This document shows, piece by piece, positions 37,842 to 46,806 of a DNA stretch of 64,000 nucleotides; positions within the stretch are counted from its first letter, which is position 1, and each line of letters begins with the position of its first letter. The notes beneath the pieces were generated by a model. That model saw only the letters and a program-made list of their open reading frames with translations, was not told where the DNA came from and made no database searches. The stretch is from assembly GCA_030528145.1 (NCBI GenBank), contig JAUMZK010000001.1, positions 475,931 to 539,930 of the forward strand, read 5' to 3'. The position numbers and the translations under genes were made by a program. This stretch comes from Actinomycetaceae bacterium (GTDB lineage: Bacteria > Actinomycetota > Actinomycetes > Actinomycetales > Actinomycetaceae).

Positions 37842-39103
37842 TATGCACTCCTTTCGATGCGTTGGCGTTTCGCCGCCCCGCGCTCAATAAGCGCGCCCTC
37901 CCCTTTCAACACCACGTCCGGTGTGATAGTAACTTTTGTAACATCATCCTCGGAAGGAACGTCGAACATGGTCTGTTTGAGGGCGTTTTCCATTATCGAG
38001 GACAATCCCCGGGCGCCAGTCCCCCGCTGTGTTGCCAGGTGTGCTACTGCCCGCAAGGCTTCTTTGGTAAATACCAGTTCTATACCGTCCAGTTCGAACA
38101 GGCTCGCGTACTGTTTTACGAGGGCGTTTTTAGGCTCAGTGAGAACTCGCATAAGGGCGTCCTCGTCTAAAGATTCAACCGTGGTCAGTACCGGCAGGCG
38201 CCCAATAAATTCGGGAATCATTCCGAATTTGTGCAAATCGTCGGTAGTGACTTTGCTGTACAAGTCGCCGTGTTCTGCATTGGTTTTGAGGTCGGAGCCG
38301 AACCCGGTGGTGCGTCTGCCTAAACGTTCTTTCACAATTTGGTCTATGCCCGCAAAGGCACCGGCAGCTATGAATAATATTCCAGAAGTGTCAATTTCCA
38401 AGAATTCCTGGTTCGGGTGTTTGCGTCCTCCGGTTGGTGGGACTGACGCCAAAGTTCCCTCAATGATTTTCAGCAATGCCTGCTGTACGCCCTCGCCGGA
38501 CACATCCCGGGTTATTGACGCATTTTCGCCTTTTCTCGAGATTTTGTCGATCTCGTCAATGTATATTATTCCGCGTTCCGCCCTGGCTATATCCCCATCT
38601 GCGGCCTGGATGAGTTTTAGCAAAATGTTTTCGACGTCCTCACCAACATACCCGGCTTCGGTCAAAGCAGTGGCGTCAACAATAACAAAAGGCACGCGCA
38701 TCATTTTTGCCAGGCTGCGCGCCAGATGGGTTTTGCCAGTCCCGGTGGGTCCGAGCAGCAAAATGTTGGACTTGGTTTGGTCCATGTCGACTTCTTTGCC
38801 ACCGTCGCGGGCACGCACCCTCTTGTAGTGGTTGTAAACGGCAACTGCCAGGGAACGTTTCGCTTCGTCTTGACCAATAACATACTGGTTTAAAAACTCA
38901 AATATCTCTTTGGGTTTGGGAAGCTTGTTAAGTTCGCGAGGGGCATTTTGTGTCAGTTCTTCTTCCATAATTTCTACACATAAACTGATGCATTCGTTGC
39001 AAATATACACTCCAGGTCCCGCAATAAGTTTGCGAACCTGTTTCTGACTTTTCCCGCAAAAAGAACACTGCAACGTGTCGAGGCTTTCGGCTGGTGCTGA
39101 CAA
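37841..39103 (-). CDS. clpX: ATP-dependent Clp protease ATP-binding subunit ClpX
   Basis: AAA+ unfoldase that feeds substrates to ClpP. The zinc-binding domain (CSFCGKSQ and CNECISLC) is near the N-terminus; Walker A is [15 protein letters not shown], Walker [11 protein letters not shown], and the ClpP-docking loop is TGFG where IGF is usual. TTG at 39103 is preceded by GGAGGGGGAGA and gives [16 protein letters not shown], about 420 residues; the open frame to 39175 is longer than needed. It lies downstream of clpP1-clpP2 with a hairpin between. Confidence 0.96.
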   Translation of the reverse strand: MSAPAESLDTLQCSFCGKSQKQVRKLIAGPGVYICNECISLCVEIMEEELTQNAPRELNKLPKPKEIFEFLNQYVIGQDEAKRSLAVAVYNHYKRVRARDGGKEVDMDQTKSNILLLGPTGTGKTHLARSLAKMMRVPFVIVDATALTEAGYVGEDVENILLKLIQAADGDIARAERGIIYIDEIDKISRKGENASITRDVSGEGVQQALLKIIEGTLASVPPTGGRKHPNQEFLEIDTSGILFIAAGAFAGIDQIVKERLGRRTTGFGSDLKTNAEHGDLYSKVTTDDLHKFGMIPEFIGRLPVLTTVESLDEDALMRVLTEPKNALVKQYASLFELDGIELVFTKEALRAVAHLATQRGTGARGLSSIMENALKQTMFDVPSEDDVTKVTITPDVVLKGEGALIERGAAKRQRIERSA

Positions 39104-39142
39104 GTCTCCCCCTCCCTGGTCTTGTTCTAGCTTAACGACCAA

Positions 39143-39176
39143 ATGTCGCGTCGCGCCTATGACGCGCCGCGACATT
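39143..39176 (-). terminator. Hairpin between clpP2 and clpX
   Basis: An imperfect long inverted repeat, AATGTCGCGGCGCG pairing with CGCGACGCGACATT on the minus strand, directly after the clpP2 stop. It lacks a T run, so it may attenuate or process the transcript rather than end it. Confidence 0.45.
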
Positions 39177-39187
39177 CGTTCTAATTC

Positions 39188-39838
39188 CTAGCTTTTCACC
39201 GTTTTTCGGGACTCTAGAACTTGGTCAATCAGACCGTATTCCAGGGCTTCTGTGGCGGTCAAAATCTTGTCGCGTTGTGTGTCTGCGTGGATTTGTTCCG
39301 CCGTGCGGTTCGAGTGCTTTGCCAGTGTGGAATCCATCCAGTCGCGCATGCGTTCAATTTCGTTGGCTTGCACTTCAATGTCTGAGGCTTGAGCGTAGCC
39401 TTGCCCCCCTGCCAGGGCCGGTTGGTGAATGAGCACGCGCGCGTTCGGCAGTGCTAAACGTTTCCCAGGACTCCCCGCAGCCAGCAACACCGAAGCCGCA
39501 GATGCAGCCTGCCCCAAGCACACGGTCTGAATTTCCGGTTTGATGTACTGCATGGTGTCATAAATTGCCGTCATCGCGGTGAAGGACCCGCCCGGACTAT
39601 TTATGTACATGGTTATCATGCTGTCCGGGTCTTGTGATTCGAGGACGAGCAGTTGCGCCATCACGTCGTCTGCGGAGGCATCGTCAACTTGCACACCCAA
39701 GAACACGATACGGTCTTCAAACAGTTTCGTGTATGGGTCCGAACGTTTGAAACCGTAGGCGGTGCGTTCTTCGAATTGTGGCAGAACGTAGCGACTTTGC
39801 GCCATCGCATTTGCTGCGGACCAAGGTTTAAAAGTCAC
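39188..39838 (-). CDS. clpP2: ATP-dependent Clp protease proteolytic subunit ClpP2
   Basis: Serine peptidase subunit, 216 residues from the GTG at 39838, preceded by AGGAG. Catalytic Ser in CLGQAASAASVLLAAG, His in VLIHQPALAGG, Asp in DTQRDK. Actinobacterial ClpP2 pairs with ClpP1 to form a mixed 14-mer. It starts 8 bases after the clpP1 stop. The open frame reaching 39928 would overlap clpP1 and is not used. Confidence 0.96.
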   Translation of the reverse strand: MTFKPWSAANAMAQSRYVLPQFEERTAYGFKRSDPYTKLFEDRIVFLGVQVDDASADDVMAQLLVLESQDPDSMITMYINSPGGSFTAMTAIYDTMQYIKPEIQTVCLGQAASAASVLLAAGSPGKRLALPNARVLIHQPALAGGQGYAQASDIEVQANEIERMRDWMDSTLAKHSNRTAEQIHADTQRDKILTATEALEYGLIDQVLESRKTVKS

Positions 39839-39846
39839 TTTTTCTC

Positions 39847-40440
39847 CTAGTTTTTCCCAATTGCGCTGGCATGTTCGACGACGTGGTCCACAAACCCGTA
39901 TTCCAGGGCTTCTTGCGCGGTGAACCACTTGTCACGGTCCGAGTCCGCGTTGATTTGTTCAACACTTTTGCCGGTGCGCTCTGCTGTTATTTCCGCCAGG
40001 GTCCGTTTCATTTGCAGTATCAGGTCGGCATTAATACGAATATCGGCGGCAGTGCCCCCAATTCCGCCAGAAGGTTGGTGCATCATGACGCGAGCGTGCG
40101 GCGTAATGTAGCGTTTGCCTGGTGCGCCTGCGGTTAGCAATAGCTGTCCCATGGATGCCGCTAATCCCACCGCCACAGTGGCAACGTCAGGTTGTACCAG
40201 TTGCATGGTGTCATAAATTGCCATGCCCCCGGTGACGGACCCACCCGGGCTGTTTATGTACAAGAAAATGTCGGCCTCTGGGTCTTCTGCGGCTAGCAGC
40301 AGCATTTTCGCACAGATTTCGTTGGCGTTTTCGTCCTCGACTGCGCTGCCAAGCCAAATAATGCGTTCCTTTAGCAGACGGTCAAAAACAGCATCCGTGG
40401 GTTTGCCGCCTGGATTAGGCATTGCGGACTCGTGAGTCAC
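39847..40440 (-). CDS. clpP1: ATP-dependent Clp protease proteolytic subunit ClpP1
   Basis: 197 residues from the GTG at 40440, which has GAGGAG five bases upstream. Catalytic Ser in [14 protein letters not shown], His in VMMHQPSGG, Asp in [10 protein letters not shown]. Partner of ClpP2. First gene of the clpP1-clpP2(-clpX) cluster; a ClgR-like palindrome lies about 80 bases upstream. Confidence 0.96.
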   Translation of the reverse strand: MTHESAMPNPGGKPTDAVFDRLLKERIIWLGSAVEDENANEICAKMLLLAAEDPEADIFLYINSPGGSVTGGMAIYDTMQLVQPDVATVAVGLAASMGQLLLTAGAPGKRYITPHARVMMHQPSGGIGGTAADIRINADLILQMKRTLAEITAERTGKSVEQINADSDRDKWFTAQEALEYGFVDHVVEHASAIGKN

Positions 40441-40515
40441 GGCTACTCCTCTTCTAGTTTCCTGGAATGTTAAAACCGTATCCACTAAAAGGTGCAAAAG
40501 CAGAATTGACAGGGG

Positions 40516-40536
40516 TTATTTCGCTATCGGCGTGCC
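40516..40536 (-). promoter_or_regulatory. Possible ClgR operator upstream of clpP1
   Basis: The segment TTTCGCTATCGGCGTGC contains CGC-N5-GCG and fits the corynebacterial ClgR consensus CGCYNANRGCG except for one base. ClgR is known to activate clpP1P2 in actinobacteria. Regulation here is inferred from position and a short match only. Confidence 0.35.
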
Positions 40537-40540
40537 CGTT

Positions 40541-40846
40541 CTAGCTGGCGCGCAATACAGATTCTCCCGCCAGTTGCGCGGCATATTTACTGGTTACCCT
40601 TTCGGTTTTCCCTCAGCTTCCACCCGACTTTCGTCTAGTCACTGCCAGACTTTCTAGACCAGCACCCAAGACAACGGACTGTCGCCTAAAATTTTCCCTG
40701 TTTTATCCGGTTTTCGCTTCGTTTTTCCCCAGACTTTCCTCGGTTTCTTTCTTCTTCCCCGAGGTCGCCACTCATCTACCACGAAACGCCGAACCTAACT
40801 TTGGGTCAGGTCCGGCGTTCGTTTCGACTAACTGTAGGGAAGGTTA
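40541..40846. other. Gene-free spacer between tig and clpP1, with tig terminator-like hairpin
   Basis: No gene is supported in this stretch. Most of 40575-40770 is pyrimidine-rich on the plus strand. At 40787-40824 the tig side has an inverted repeat (AACGCCGGACCT / AGGTTCGGCGTT on the minus strand) that probably ends the tig transcript, although only a weak T stretch follows. Confidence 0.55.
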
Positions 40847-42220
40847 TTACTTCGCTTCGTCCTCGTCATTGTCATTTTCCGCGATGTCTACGGTCTCTGC
40901 GTCCTCGTTAGCGTCGGCAGCTTCTGCTTTTTCTGCTTCTGCGGCTTCTTCTACCGGGTCTTTGGTAAATTCGGACAGGTCCACGGGGTTGCCGTCCTCG
41001 TCGACAACTTCGACGCCTCGCAGCACTTTCACCAGAGACTTGGTGCGGGTCAGTTCCCCAGCCATGGCTGCCATTTGGGCTTGCCCGTTTTCGCCACCTA
41101 ACAGTTGGGCGGGTTCGATACCGTAGGATTGCGCGGTTTGGAACATGTATTCCAGCAGTTCTTGTTGGGACAGTTGCACTGCGAGGTCTTGTGCCAGGCG
41201 GTCCAGGAGGAGTTGTTCTTTCATCCCCTCTTCGAGGTTCTTGCGCAGTTCGGCTTTCTTTTCGTCGTCCATATCGGCGCCACGTTCGGCAATTTCCTTT
41301 TCGAGGACGCCGCTGGGCAGTGGCACTTCGGTGTTTTTCAGCAGGTGTTCTAGCAGTTGGTCGCGGGCTTGCAGGGCTTGCTTGGCGAGGTTGCCTTGCT
41401 CCACATTTTTGCGCATGTCTGCGCGCAGTTCACCGATGGTGTCGAATTCGGATGCCATTTGGGCGAAGTCGTCGTCTGCTTCTGGCAGTTCACGAACTTT
41501 GACGGAACGCAAGGTGAGGTGTACTTCGCCAGCTTCGCCCTCGTGATCCCCACCGACCATGGTGGTTTGGAAGGTGGTTTCTTCGCCTGCTTTCATGCCT
41601 TTGAGGGCTTCGTCCATGCCTTTCATCATGTTGCCGGAGCCGACTTCGTAGGAGATACCGGAGACGGTGTCGATTTCTTTGCCGTCAACTTTGGCTTCCA
41701 TGTCGATGGAGACGTAGTCGCCTTCTTCGGCGGCGCGGTCGACGGTTTTGAGGGAAGCGAAGCGTCCACGCAGTTGGTCGAGTTCGTTTTCTACGTCGTC
41801 GTCGCTAACTTTTTGGTTGTCGACGGTCAGTTTCAGACCTTCGGTACTGGCGATTTCGATTTCGGGCATGATTTCCACTTCGGCGGTGAACAGCAGTTTG
41901 CCGTCGGTTTCTTCTTTGCCGGTGGGGACTTCGGTTACTTCAACTTCGGGGGCTGCCAGGGGTTGCACTTTGGCTTCGTCGAGGGCGCCACTGTAGAAGT
42001 CTTGAAGTTTTGCGTTGACGGCTTGCTCAATAATGTAGGCGCGTCCTACCCGGCGGTCGATGATGGGGGCAGGGACGTGTCCGCGGCGGAAGCCGGGAAC
42101 ATTTATTTGTCCAGCTACTTCTTTGTATGCTTTGTCGATTGCGGGGGCTAGTTCTGTGGCAGGAACCTCGACGGTTAGTTTTACCTTTGTGGGTTCGAGG
42201 TTTTCAACAGTTGTTTTCAA
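40847..42220 (-). CDS. tig: Trigger factor
   Basis: Ribosome-bound chaperone and prolyl isomerase. The ribosome-docking GFRRGHVPAPI loop (usually GFRKGKVP), the FKBP-like domain (~165-250) and the long C-terminal substrate-cradling domain are present, ending in an acidic tail rich in Glu, Ala and Asp. TTG at 42220 has GGAG six bases upstream and gives LKTTVENLEPTKVKLTVEV; the frame to 42250 is not needed. 457 residues. tig upstream of clpP1P2-clpX is a common order. Confidence 0.95.
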   Translation of the reverse strand: MKTTVENLEPTKVKLTVEVPATELAPAIDKAYKEVAGQINVPGFRRGHVPAPIIDRRVGRAYIIEQAVNAKLQDFYSGALDEAKVQPLAAPEVEVTEVPTGKEETDGKLLFTAEVEIMPEIEIASTEGLKLTVDNQKVSDDDVENELDQLRGRFASLKTVDRAAEEGDYVSIDMEAKVDGKEIDTVSGISYEVGSGNMMKGMDEALKGMKAGEETTFQTTMVGGDHEGEAGEVHLTLRSVKVRELPEADDDFAQMASEFDTIGELRADMRKNVEQGNLAKQALQARDQLLEHLLKNTEVPLPSGVLEKEIAERGADMDDEKKAELRKNLEEGMKEQLLLDRLAQDLAVQLSQQELLEYMFQTAQSYGIEPAQLLGGENGQAQMAAMAGELTRTKSLVKVLRGVEVVDEDGNPVDLSEFTKDPVEEAAEAEKAEAADANEDAETVDIAENDNDEDEAK

Positions 42221-42467
42221 TTCGTACTCCAGCTTGTTGTTTCCGACCACTGGCCGGCAATAGTCAATCTATCCGATCCTATGTCATGGGAGTTTGCACA
42301 CCAAATGGTGTTTGGTGGCTCTCATTGGTGGAGCGTGTTCTGCCCTGGGTTGGGCGCGTTCGGGCGCGGACGGGGGATTGGATTTTGGGATTTGAGGATG
42401 CCGCCTGCGCTGTTGTCATAGCTACGTTTGTTTTCCGCACTGCCAGCTGTGGTAGTAGATCGGTGAG

Positions 42468-42544
<77 letters not shown>

Positions 42545-42675
42545 GTGATGTTTAGCGTAACGTATGTTTCGTGTTGGGATCAAAACGGGTTGCCAGTATG
42601 CGACTAGTGCCACATCGGGTTGTTTAGATTTTTGTTTGCGAGGACGTTTGGGTATTATTTTCGTGTTCGCTTTTT

Positions 42676-42746
42676 GCGGGTGTAGCTCAATGGTAGAGCC
42701 TCTGCCTTCCAAGCAGATGGTGCGGGTTCGATTCCCGTCACCCGCT
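42676..42746 (+). tRNA. tRNA-Gly (anticodon TCC)
   Basis: Acceptor arms GCGGGTG / CACCCGC with discriminator T, anticodon stem TCTGC / GCAGA with loop CTTCCAA, T arm GCGGG-TTCGATT-CCCGT. 71 bases, CCA not encoded. It forms the left boundary of the accessory island; I found no duplicate of its 3' end downstream. Confidence 0.95.
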
Positions 42747-42852
42747 CTGAGGCGTTTTCGGACTCGCTTTTGCGGCTTCAAAAAAGGTCTGCTGTGGGTT
42801 TGGTTGACACCAAAGTTGCTTCACGGGTGTGAGGTACGGAAGGATATTGGTC

Positions 42853-43159
42853 GTGCCAAAGTTGTATAGCGGGCAGTTTAAAGCTGACGCGGTTGTTCTG
42901 GTCGAATCGGGGATGAGTCGCAGGCAAGTTGCGCCGATCTAGGAATCTCACGGTCCTTACTTCAGAAATGGATCACCGACGCCCAGAGGCTCACGGGATG
43001 AGTCCCTCGGGTGACCGCGCAGTCGCCATAGAGATGAGTGCTGCGCTCAAACGGATTCGTGAACTGGAAATGGAAAACGAAGTCTTACGCGTCGCAGCAG
43101 CATATTTACCTCAGGAAGCGATTCGCCCAAAAAGATCTTCCCGACCGTGGAAAAACTGA
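42853..43159 (+). pseudogene. IS3-family orfA, frameshifted
   Basis: From the GTG at 42853 the frame gives PKLYSGQFKADAVVLVE, the usual OrfA start, then hits TAG at 42940. The helix-turn-helix continues in the +1 frame (DLGISRSLLQKWITDAQRLT) and the leucine-zipper end (RIRELEMENEVLRVAAAYL) lies in the frame ending at 43159. So at least one base has been lost near 42935 and a further shift is present. Confidence 0.8.
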
Positions 43160-44009
43160 TCATCGATGGTATAGGGCGACCTTGAAAATCGCGGCTCAGG
43201 TATTGAAGTTTTCTCGCCAAGCCTTCTACAAGTGGCTGGCTAAGCCGGTCTCAAACAGGCAAAGCCCAGAAGAAGAGATCATCTGCAAGATTCGCCAGAT
43301 CCACAACGATGATCCAGAGTTCGGCTACCAGTTCATTGCTGATGGACTCCACGGGCAAGGCGTAACAATTTCTGAGTGGCACGTGTGGAGATTGTGCTCG
43401 AAGATCCAGGTCTTCTCTGTCAGCGCTCGGCGAAAGCCGCACGGGAAGAAGTCCGGTGCTCCGCTTCATTATGACCTGCTCAAACGCCACTTCCATGCCG
43501 ACACTGCGAATACTGCATGGGTCACGGACATCACCGAGCACTGGACAGGGGAAGGGAAACGGTATTTGCGTGCGATTAAAGACCTGTGCGCACAAAAAAT
43601 CGTTAGCTATGCGACAGGTGAGCGGATGAAATCATCCCTGACAGTGGCGGCACTTGAGGACGCCATGGTCAAACGCGGCGAGCCGCAGAGCGTGATTGTT
43701 CACTCTGATCGATGCTCGCAATTTGCTTCCAGGAAGTTCCGTATCGCGTTGAAGGTCTATGGGGCGAAGGGATGCTGGGAAAAGGTTGGGGAGTGTGGGG
43801 ATAACGCCGCGATGGATTCCTTCTTCGCCCTCGTACAAAAGAATGTTCTTGACCGCAAATCCTGTACCAGCCGCCGCGAGCTATCAGCCGCGAACACCCA
43901 CTGGATTGAACGGACTTATCACTGCAAGAGACGCCAGCTAAAGCTGGGGAAATTGACGCCCAACGAATACGAAACAACCCTGAAACCAGCCGCATCCCTT
44001 GCGGCCTAA
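43038..44009 (+). CDS. IS3-family transposase OrfB, probably inactive
   Basis: Integrase-type (rve) transposase of ~320 residues with the DDE core: first Asp in VTDITEHWTGEGKRYL, second in VHSDRCSQFASRKF, third in DNAAMDSFFALVQKNVL. Two substitutions look damaging: the catalytic Glu of NAAMESFF is Asp, and the invariant Gly of HSDRGSQ is Cys. It would normally be made by ribosomal frameshifting from orfA, which is itself broken. No independent start is convincing. Confidence 0.85.
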   Translation: MLRSNGFVNWKWKTKSYASQQHIYLRKRFAQKDLPDRGKTDHRWYRATLKIAAQVLKFSRQAFYKWLAKPVSNRQSPEEEIICKIRQIHNDDPEFGYQFIADGLHGQGVTISEWHVWRLCSKIQVFSVSARRKPHGKKSGAPLHYDLLKRHFHADTANTAWVTDITEHWTGEGKRYLRAIKDLCAQKIVSYATGERMKSSLTVAALEDAMVKRGEPQSVIVHSDRCSQFASRKFRIALKVYGAKGCWEKVGECGDNAAMDSFFALVQKNVLDRKSCTSRRELSAANTHWIERTYHCKRRQLKLGKLTPNEYETTLKPAASLAA

Positions 44010-44171
44010 AAATCAGAAGGAAAATTGTCAACCAAACCTTCAGCAGTCCCAACCACCTAGGAATAAAACCCAGTGCATTTCAGCTAAACTAGAATTGTTT
44101 ATTTTTCAACAGCTAAAAATGCGCCAAATTCAACTTCAGCCGACACTCAAAGAAGAGAAAGGACAAAGGAC

Positions 44172-44954
44172 ATGATGGGAGTTCGTTTGCTACCAACCAT
44201 CGCTATCACAACGCCCTCTCTCCTAGGGGCATTGCTAGGAAATGGCTTGCCAAGCGCGCAAGCCACTCCCGCTCCAAAGAGCGATCGCCCGCAGTGTTCA
44301 ATTGAAGCACAGATGCCAGATCAGTCCCGCATCATTATTGCCAAAGCTCGCACCGAGGCAATTTCAAAGCTCAAGTCTTCCGTGTCTTCTAACAAGGTTA
44401 ACACCGCCTCGAATTTGGAAAAGTTAAATTTTACAGACGCCGTGGTCCTTGAGGTGCGGAAGCAGGGGCACCTATTCAAGACGATCACCGTCCCAATCGA
44501 GGGATACAGCCCCGTAAGCAACTTGACTGTTGTTTACACTGCGGACGGAACCATCTCGAACTACGCAGAATCGCTCTTCCACCGTGGTTCAAACGGCAAT
44601 TTTGAACTCAACCAGTGGGCTAACGGGAAGCACCACCAGACGAAGGATTTGGGGGTTCCCTACATCGACGATTCCGACATGAATGCGGAGATTGCAAAAA
44701 TCAAAGTTCAGACCGATAAAGCCGCTACCTTGCTGTCCTCTGAGCGATCCTTTGGAAAAGTTGCCGCTTGCCTTGCTACCGTTGCCGGTATCGGTGGCCC
44801 TGTCGCCTACGTCGTGGCTGGAGCTTGCGCAGGTGCTTGTGCTGCCCCAGAGCCGACAGTAACCAAAGGAATTTGCGCTGCATGTATTGGCGCATATGCC
44901 GCTCTTGGTGCTGGTGGAATGGGAGCTGCGGCCACCTGCTTCCAATTGTGGTGA
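44172..44954 (+). CDS. Secreted precursor with six-cysteine C-terminal domain (candidate bacteriocin)
   Basis: A 260-residue protein with a signal peptide (~1-32, ending near SAQA). The middle (~45-190) is soluble with no recognised domain. The last ~62 residues are small-residue-rich with six Cys: AACLATVAG, VVAGACAGACAAPEP, KGICAACIGAY and AAATCFQLW. That design resembles halocin-C8-like bacteriocin domains, where a long propeptide precedes a Cys-rich mature peptide; the resemblance is by eye only. ATG at 44172 follows AAAGGAC. A 65-residue two-helix membrane protein starts 6 bases downstream. It lies between two IS3 remnants in DNA lacking the native sequence word. Confidence 0.6.
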   Translation: MMGVRLLPTIAITTPSLLGALLGNGLPSAQATPAPKSDRPQCSIEAQMPDQSRIIIAKARTEAISKLKSSVSSNKVNTASNLEKLNFTDAVVLEVRKQGHLFKTITVPIEGYSPVSNLTVVYTADGTISNYAESLFHRGSNGNFELNQWANGKHHQTKDLGVPYIDDSDMNAEIAKIKVQTDKAATLLSSERSFGKVAACLATVAGIGGPVAYVVAGACAGACAAPEPTVTKGICAACIGAYAALGAGGMGAAATCFQLW

Positions 44955-44960
44955 TCAGTG

Positions 44961-45158
44961 ATGCAGAACTCATCTAGTCCTGTTTCAAATGGTCTAACTC
45001 GACCTATGCGCATCTTTCTAGTAGGCGTGTTGGGGGCAGGTGGAATGCTGTTTGCAAGTCTTGCATTCTTCTGGTGGCCCTGTGCAATCATTGCTGTAGC
45101 CGCCCTTGTGAGTGCCATTATTTTGCACCCAAAGCCTCTTAGATCATCCAAGACTTAG
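44961..45158 (+). CDS. Small two-helix membrane protein, possible immunity partner
   Basis: 65 residues from the ATG at 44961 (or GTG at 44958), beginning MQNSSSPVSNGL, then two hydrophobic helices (FLVGVLGAGGMLFASLAFF and AIIAVAALVSAIIL) and a short basic tail. It is 6 bases after the cysteine-rich precursor, so both are likely one transcript. Small membrane proteins directly after bacteriocin genes are often immunity proteins; that role is inference from position and size. Confidence 0.55.
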   Translation: MQNSSSPVSNGLTRPMRIFLVGVLGAGGMLFASLAFFWWPCAIIAVAALVSAIILHPKPLRSSKT

Positions 45159-45185
45159 ACCCTCTTACAAAGAGCGCCACCGGTA

Positions 45186-45219
45186 GCCCGCTACGCGCTT
45201 ATCTGCGAGGCGGGCTATG
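45186..45219 (+). terminator. Hairpin after the first peptide module
   Basis: Inverted repeat AGCCCGC / GCGGGCT with an 18-base loop, 30 bases after the small membrane gene. No clear T run follows, so it is a weak terminator candidate. Confidence 0.4.
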
Positions 45220-45372
45220 TGAGTAGCTTTACTATCACACAGATAATTGCTGGGATATCGATGTTAAGAACGAGTAGCACTAGGGCATATCGACGATCGT
45301 CAAGGATGATGTCGTAGACACTGCATATTCTTTGCCCGAACCATCGAGTAGCTTCGGGGCTGGTGTGGTAGA
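45215..45372 (-). pseudogene. RelE/ParE-type toxin, 3' remnant
   Basis: The minus strand reads RICSVYDIILDDRRYALVLL, like the beta-sheet core of RelE/ParE toxins. Adding one base after LNI would give IGHRSNYL, the typical C-terminal GHR motif, so a frameshift is likely. The 5' part is missing where IS3 element 2 begins at 45377. Identification is by eye and tentative. Confidence 0.35.
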
Positions 45373-45398
45373 CAACTGAAACGTCTTGGGTTTTGTTT

Positions 45399-46313
45399 CT
45401 AGGTGGTGGGTATTAGTTTAGTTGGGCTTGTTGCCCAATAGTGGTTGTCGTTTTCTTGCAGGGTGCGCTAGCCTGGTTCGCCGTGTAGGTGCCTGGTGTT
45501 CCATCAGTGGACCCAGCATAGGGTTTCCCATTCGACTTCGGCTAGTCTGTTCCATACGTGTTGGTGGATGAGTTCGGTCTTGTACAAGCCGTTGACAGTT
45601 TCGGCTAAGGCGTTATCGTAGGAGTCTCCGACAGTGCCTGTAGACTCATCAATCCCCAGATCATGTAAGCGCTCGTGGTAGGAAATGGCGACGTGCTGGG
45701 AGCCATGATCTCAATGATGGATCAAACTCTCCCGGCTGCCTTTGGCTGTTGCTATCGCGTGATTCAAAGCCTCTAATGAAAGGGCTTCGGTGCTCATGCG
45801 CCTTTTGGTTGCCCAGCCCACGATCTTCCTGCTGTAGACATCGGTAACAAATGCGGTGCACACGAAACCTTTTTGAGTACGTACGTAAGTAATGTCCGCC
45901 ACCCACAACCTGCTTGGTCCTGGGGCGCAGAAATTACGCTGAACCAAATCTGGGCGCAGATCTGGTGTTTTCGCGGACTTGGTGGTGATAGGGTTCCGAC
46001 CTCGAACAATGCCACGGATTCCAGCGATCTTCATCAGGCGGGCGACCTGATCGCGACCAATATCGTATCCAGCGCGTCTCATGGCATGCCACATCGCCCG
46101 CACCTCATACACACCGTGATTTTCCTGGTGAATATAGGTCACGATAGGGATCAATTCACAATCACGTAAAGACCGCTGTGAGGGCAAGCGCCTCTTAGCA
46201 GCGCGGTAACCACGCGCGCTCATAAATCCACCCATTCGGTGGCGACTCAACGTTTAGCAAATGAACTCCACCCCGAAACGATCACGATACTCATCAATAA
46301 ACGCGATCATTTC
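45399..46313 (-). pseudogene. IS3-group transposase orfB with several nonsense mutations
   Basis: The frame runs from MIAFIDEYRDRFGVEFIC to the TAG at 45399 and keeps the rve core (WVADITYVRTQKGF, DSYDNALAETVNGLYKTEL). Stops interrupt it: TAA after FIC, TGA in HH-stop-DHGSQH (TCA to TGA, destroying the Ser before the second catalytic Asp), TGA in VHW-stop-WNTRHLH (TGG to TGA), and TAG after EPG. The reading frame itself is otherwise intact, so decay is recent and by point mutation. Confidence 0.85.
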
Positions 46314-46319
46314 CAGGCG

Positions 46320-46625
46320 TCAGGGGCGAGTTTTGACGCGAAAAAAAGCCGAAGCTTTCTCAAGGAGCTCATTGACCCTGTGCAACTCGAGATTCTCCGC
46401 CCGAAGACGAGCAATTTCTGCCGCATAATCAACCACACTACCCGCACCAGCTTTGACCGAAGCCGCATCCTTCTTCATCCAATCCAACACTGAATGCGAC
46501 GACATACTAAGTTTGACCGCAATCGCCCGGGCAGCAGGCCAACGCGAACACGCATGAACCCATTAATGCTCATACGCCAAACGGACAGCCCGATCCTTCA
46601 ACTCCTGAGAAAACTTCCGTGCCAT
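46320..46625 (-). pseudogene. IS3-group orfA with an in-frame stop
   Basis: ATG at 46625 gives MARKFSQELKDRAVRLAYEH, then TAA, then continues in frame through the helix-turn-helix (SVLDWMKKDAASVKAG) and the zipper segment (EIARLRAENLELHRVNELL) to the stop at 46320. Confidence 0.85.
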
Positions 46626-46806
46626 AACAACAATCCTTCCGCAAAACAACACGGAACAAAACCCAGGACAATTCATGTGCTCTGAAAACCGTAAAAACTC
46701 TTGACATCATTTTTCGGCTATGAGTTAATTACTTTGCACTGCTCGCCATTATCCACAGGAACTGCAGGGAGAGCTAGGACCATACGACGATGAATGGAGA
46801 ATAGTC

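Larger units (their letters stand above)
42789..44046 (+). mobile_element. IS3-family insertion sequence 1 (decayed)
   Basis: Terminal inverted repeats of 21 bases with two mismatches: 42789-42809 and the complement of 44026-44046, sharing CTGCTG and GGTTTGGTTGACA. Between them are an orfA with a frameshift and a nearly full orfB on the plus strand. No target duplication is evident, and the outermost boundaries are uncertain by a few bases. It begins 43 bases after tRNA-Gly. Confidence 0.8.
45377..46675 (-). mobile_element. IS3-family insertion sequence 2 (decayed)
   Basis: Ends are related inverted repeats: TGAAACGTCTTGGGTTTTGT at 45377-45396 and, on the complement at 46675-46653, TGAATTGTCCTGGGTTTTGT. 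Both orfA and orfB, on the minus strand, carry in-frame stops. The family (IS3 group with orfA starting MARKFSQELKDRAVR) differs from element 1. Confidence 0.8.

Noticed and set aside
45660..45906. Alternative frame opposite or beside IS3 element 2
   Set aside because: Shadow of the decayed transposase gene.
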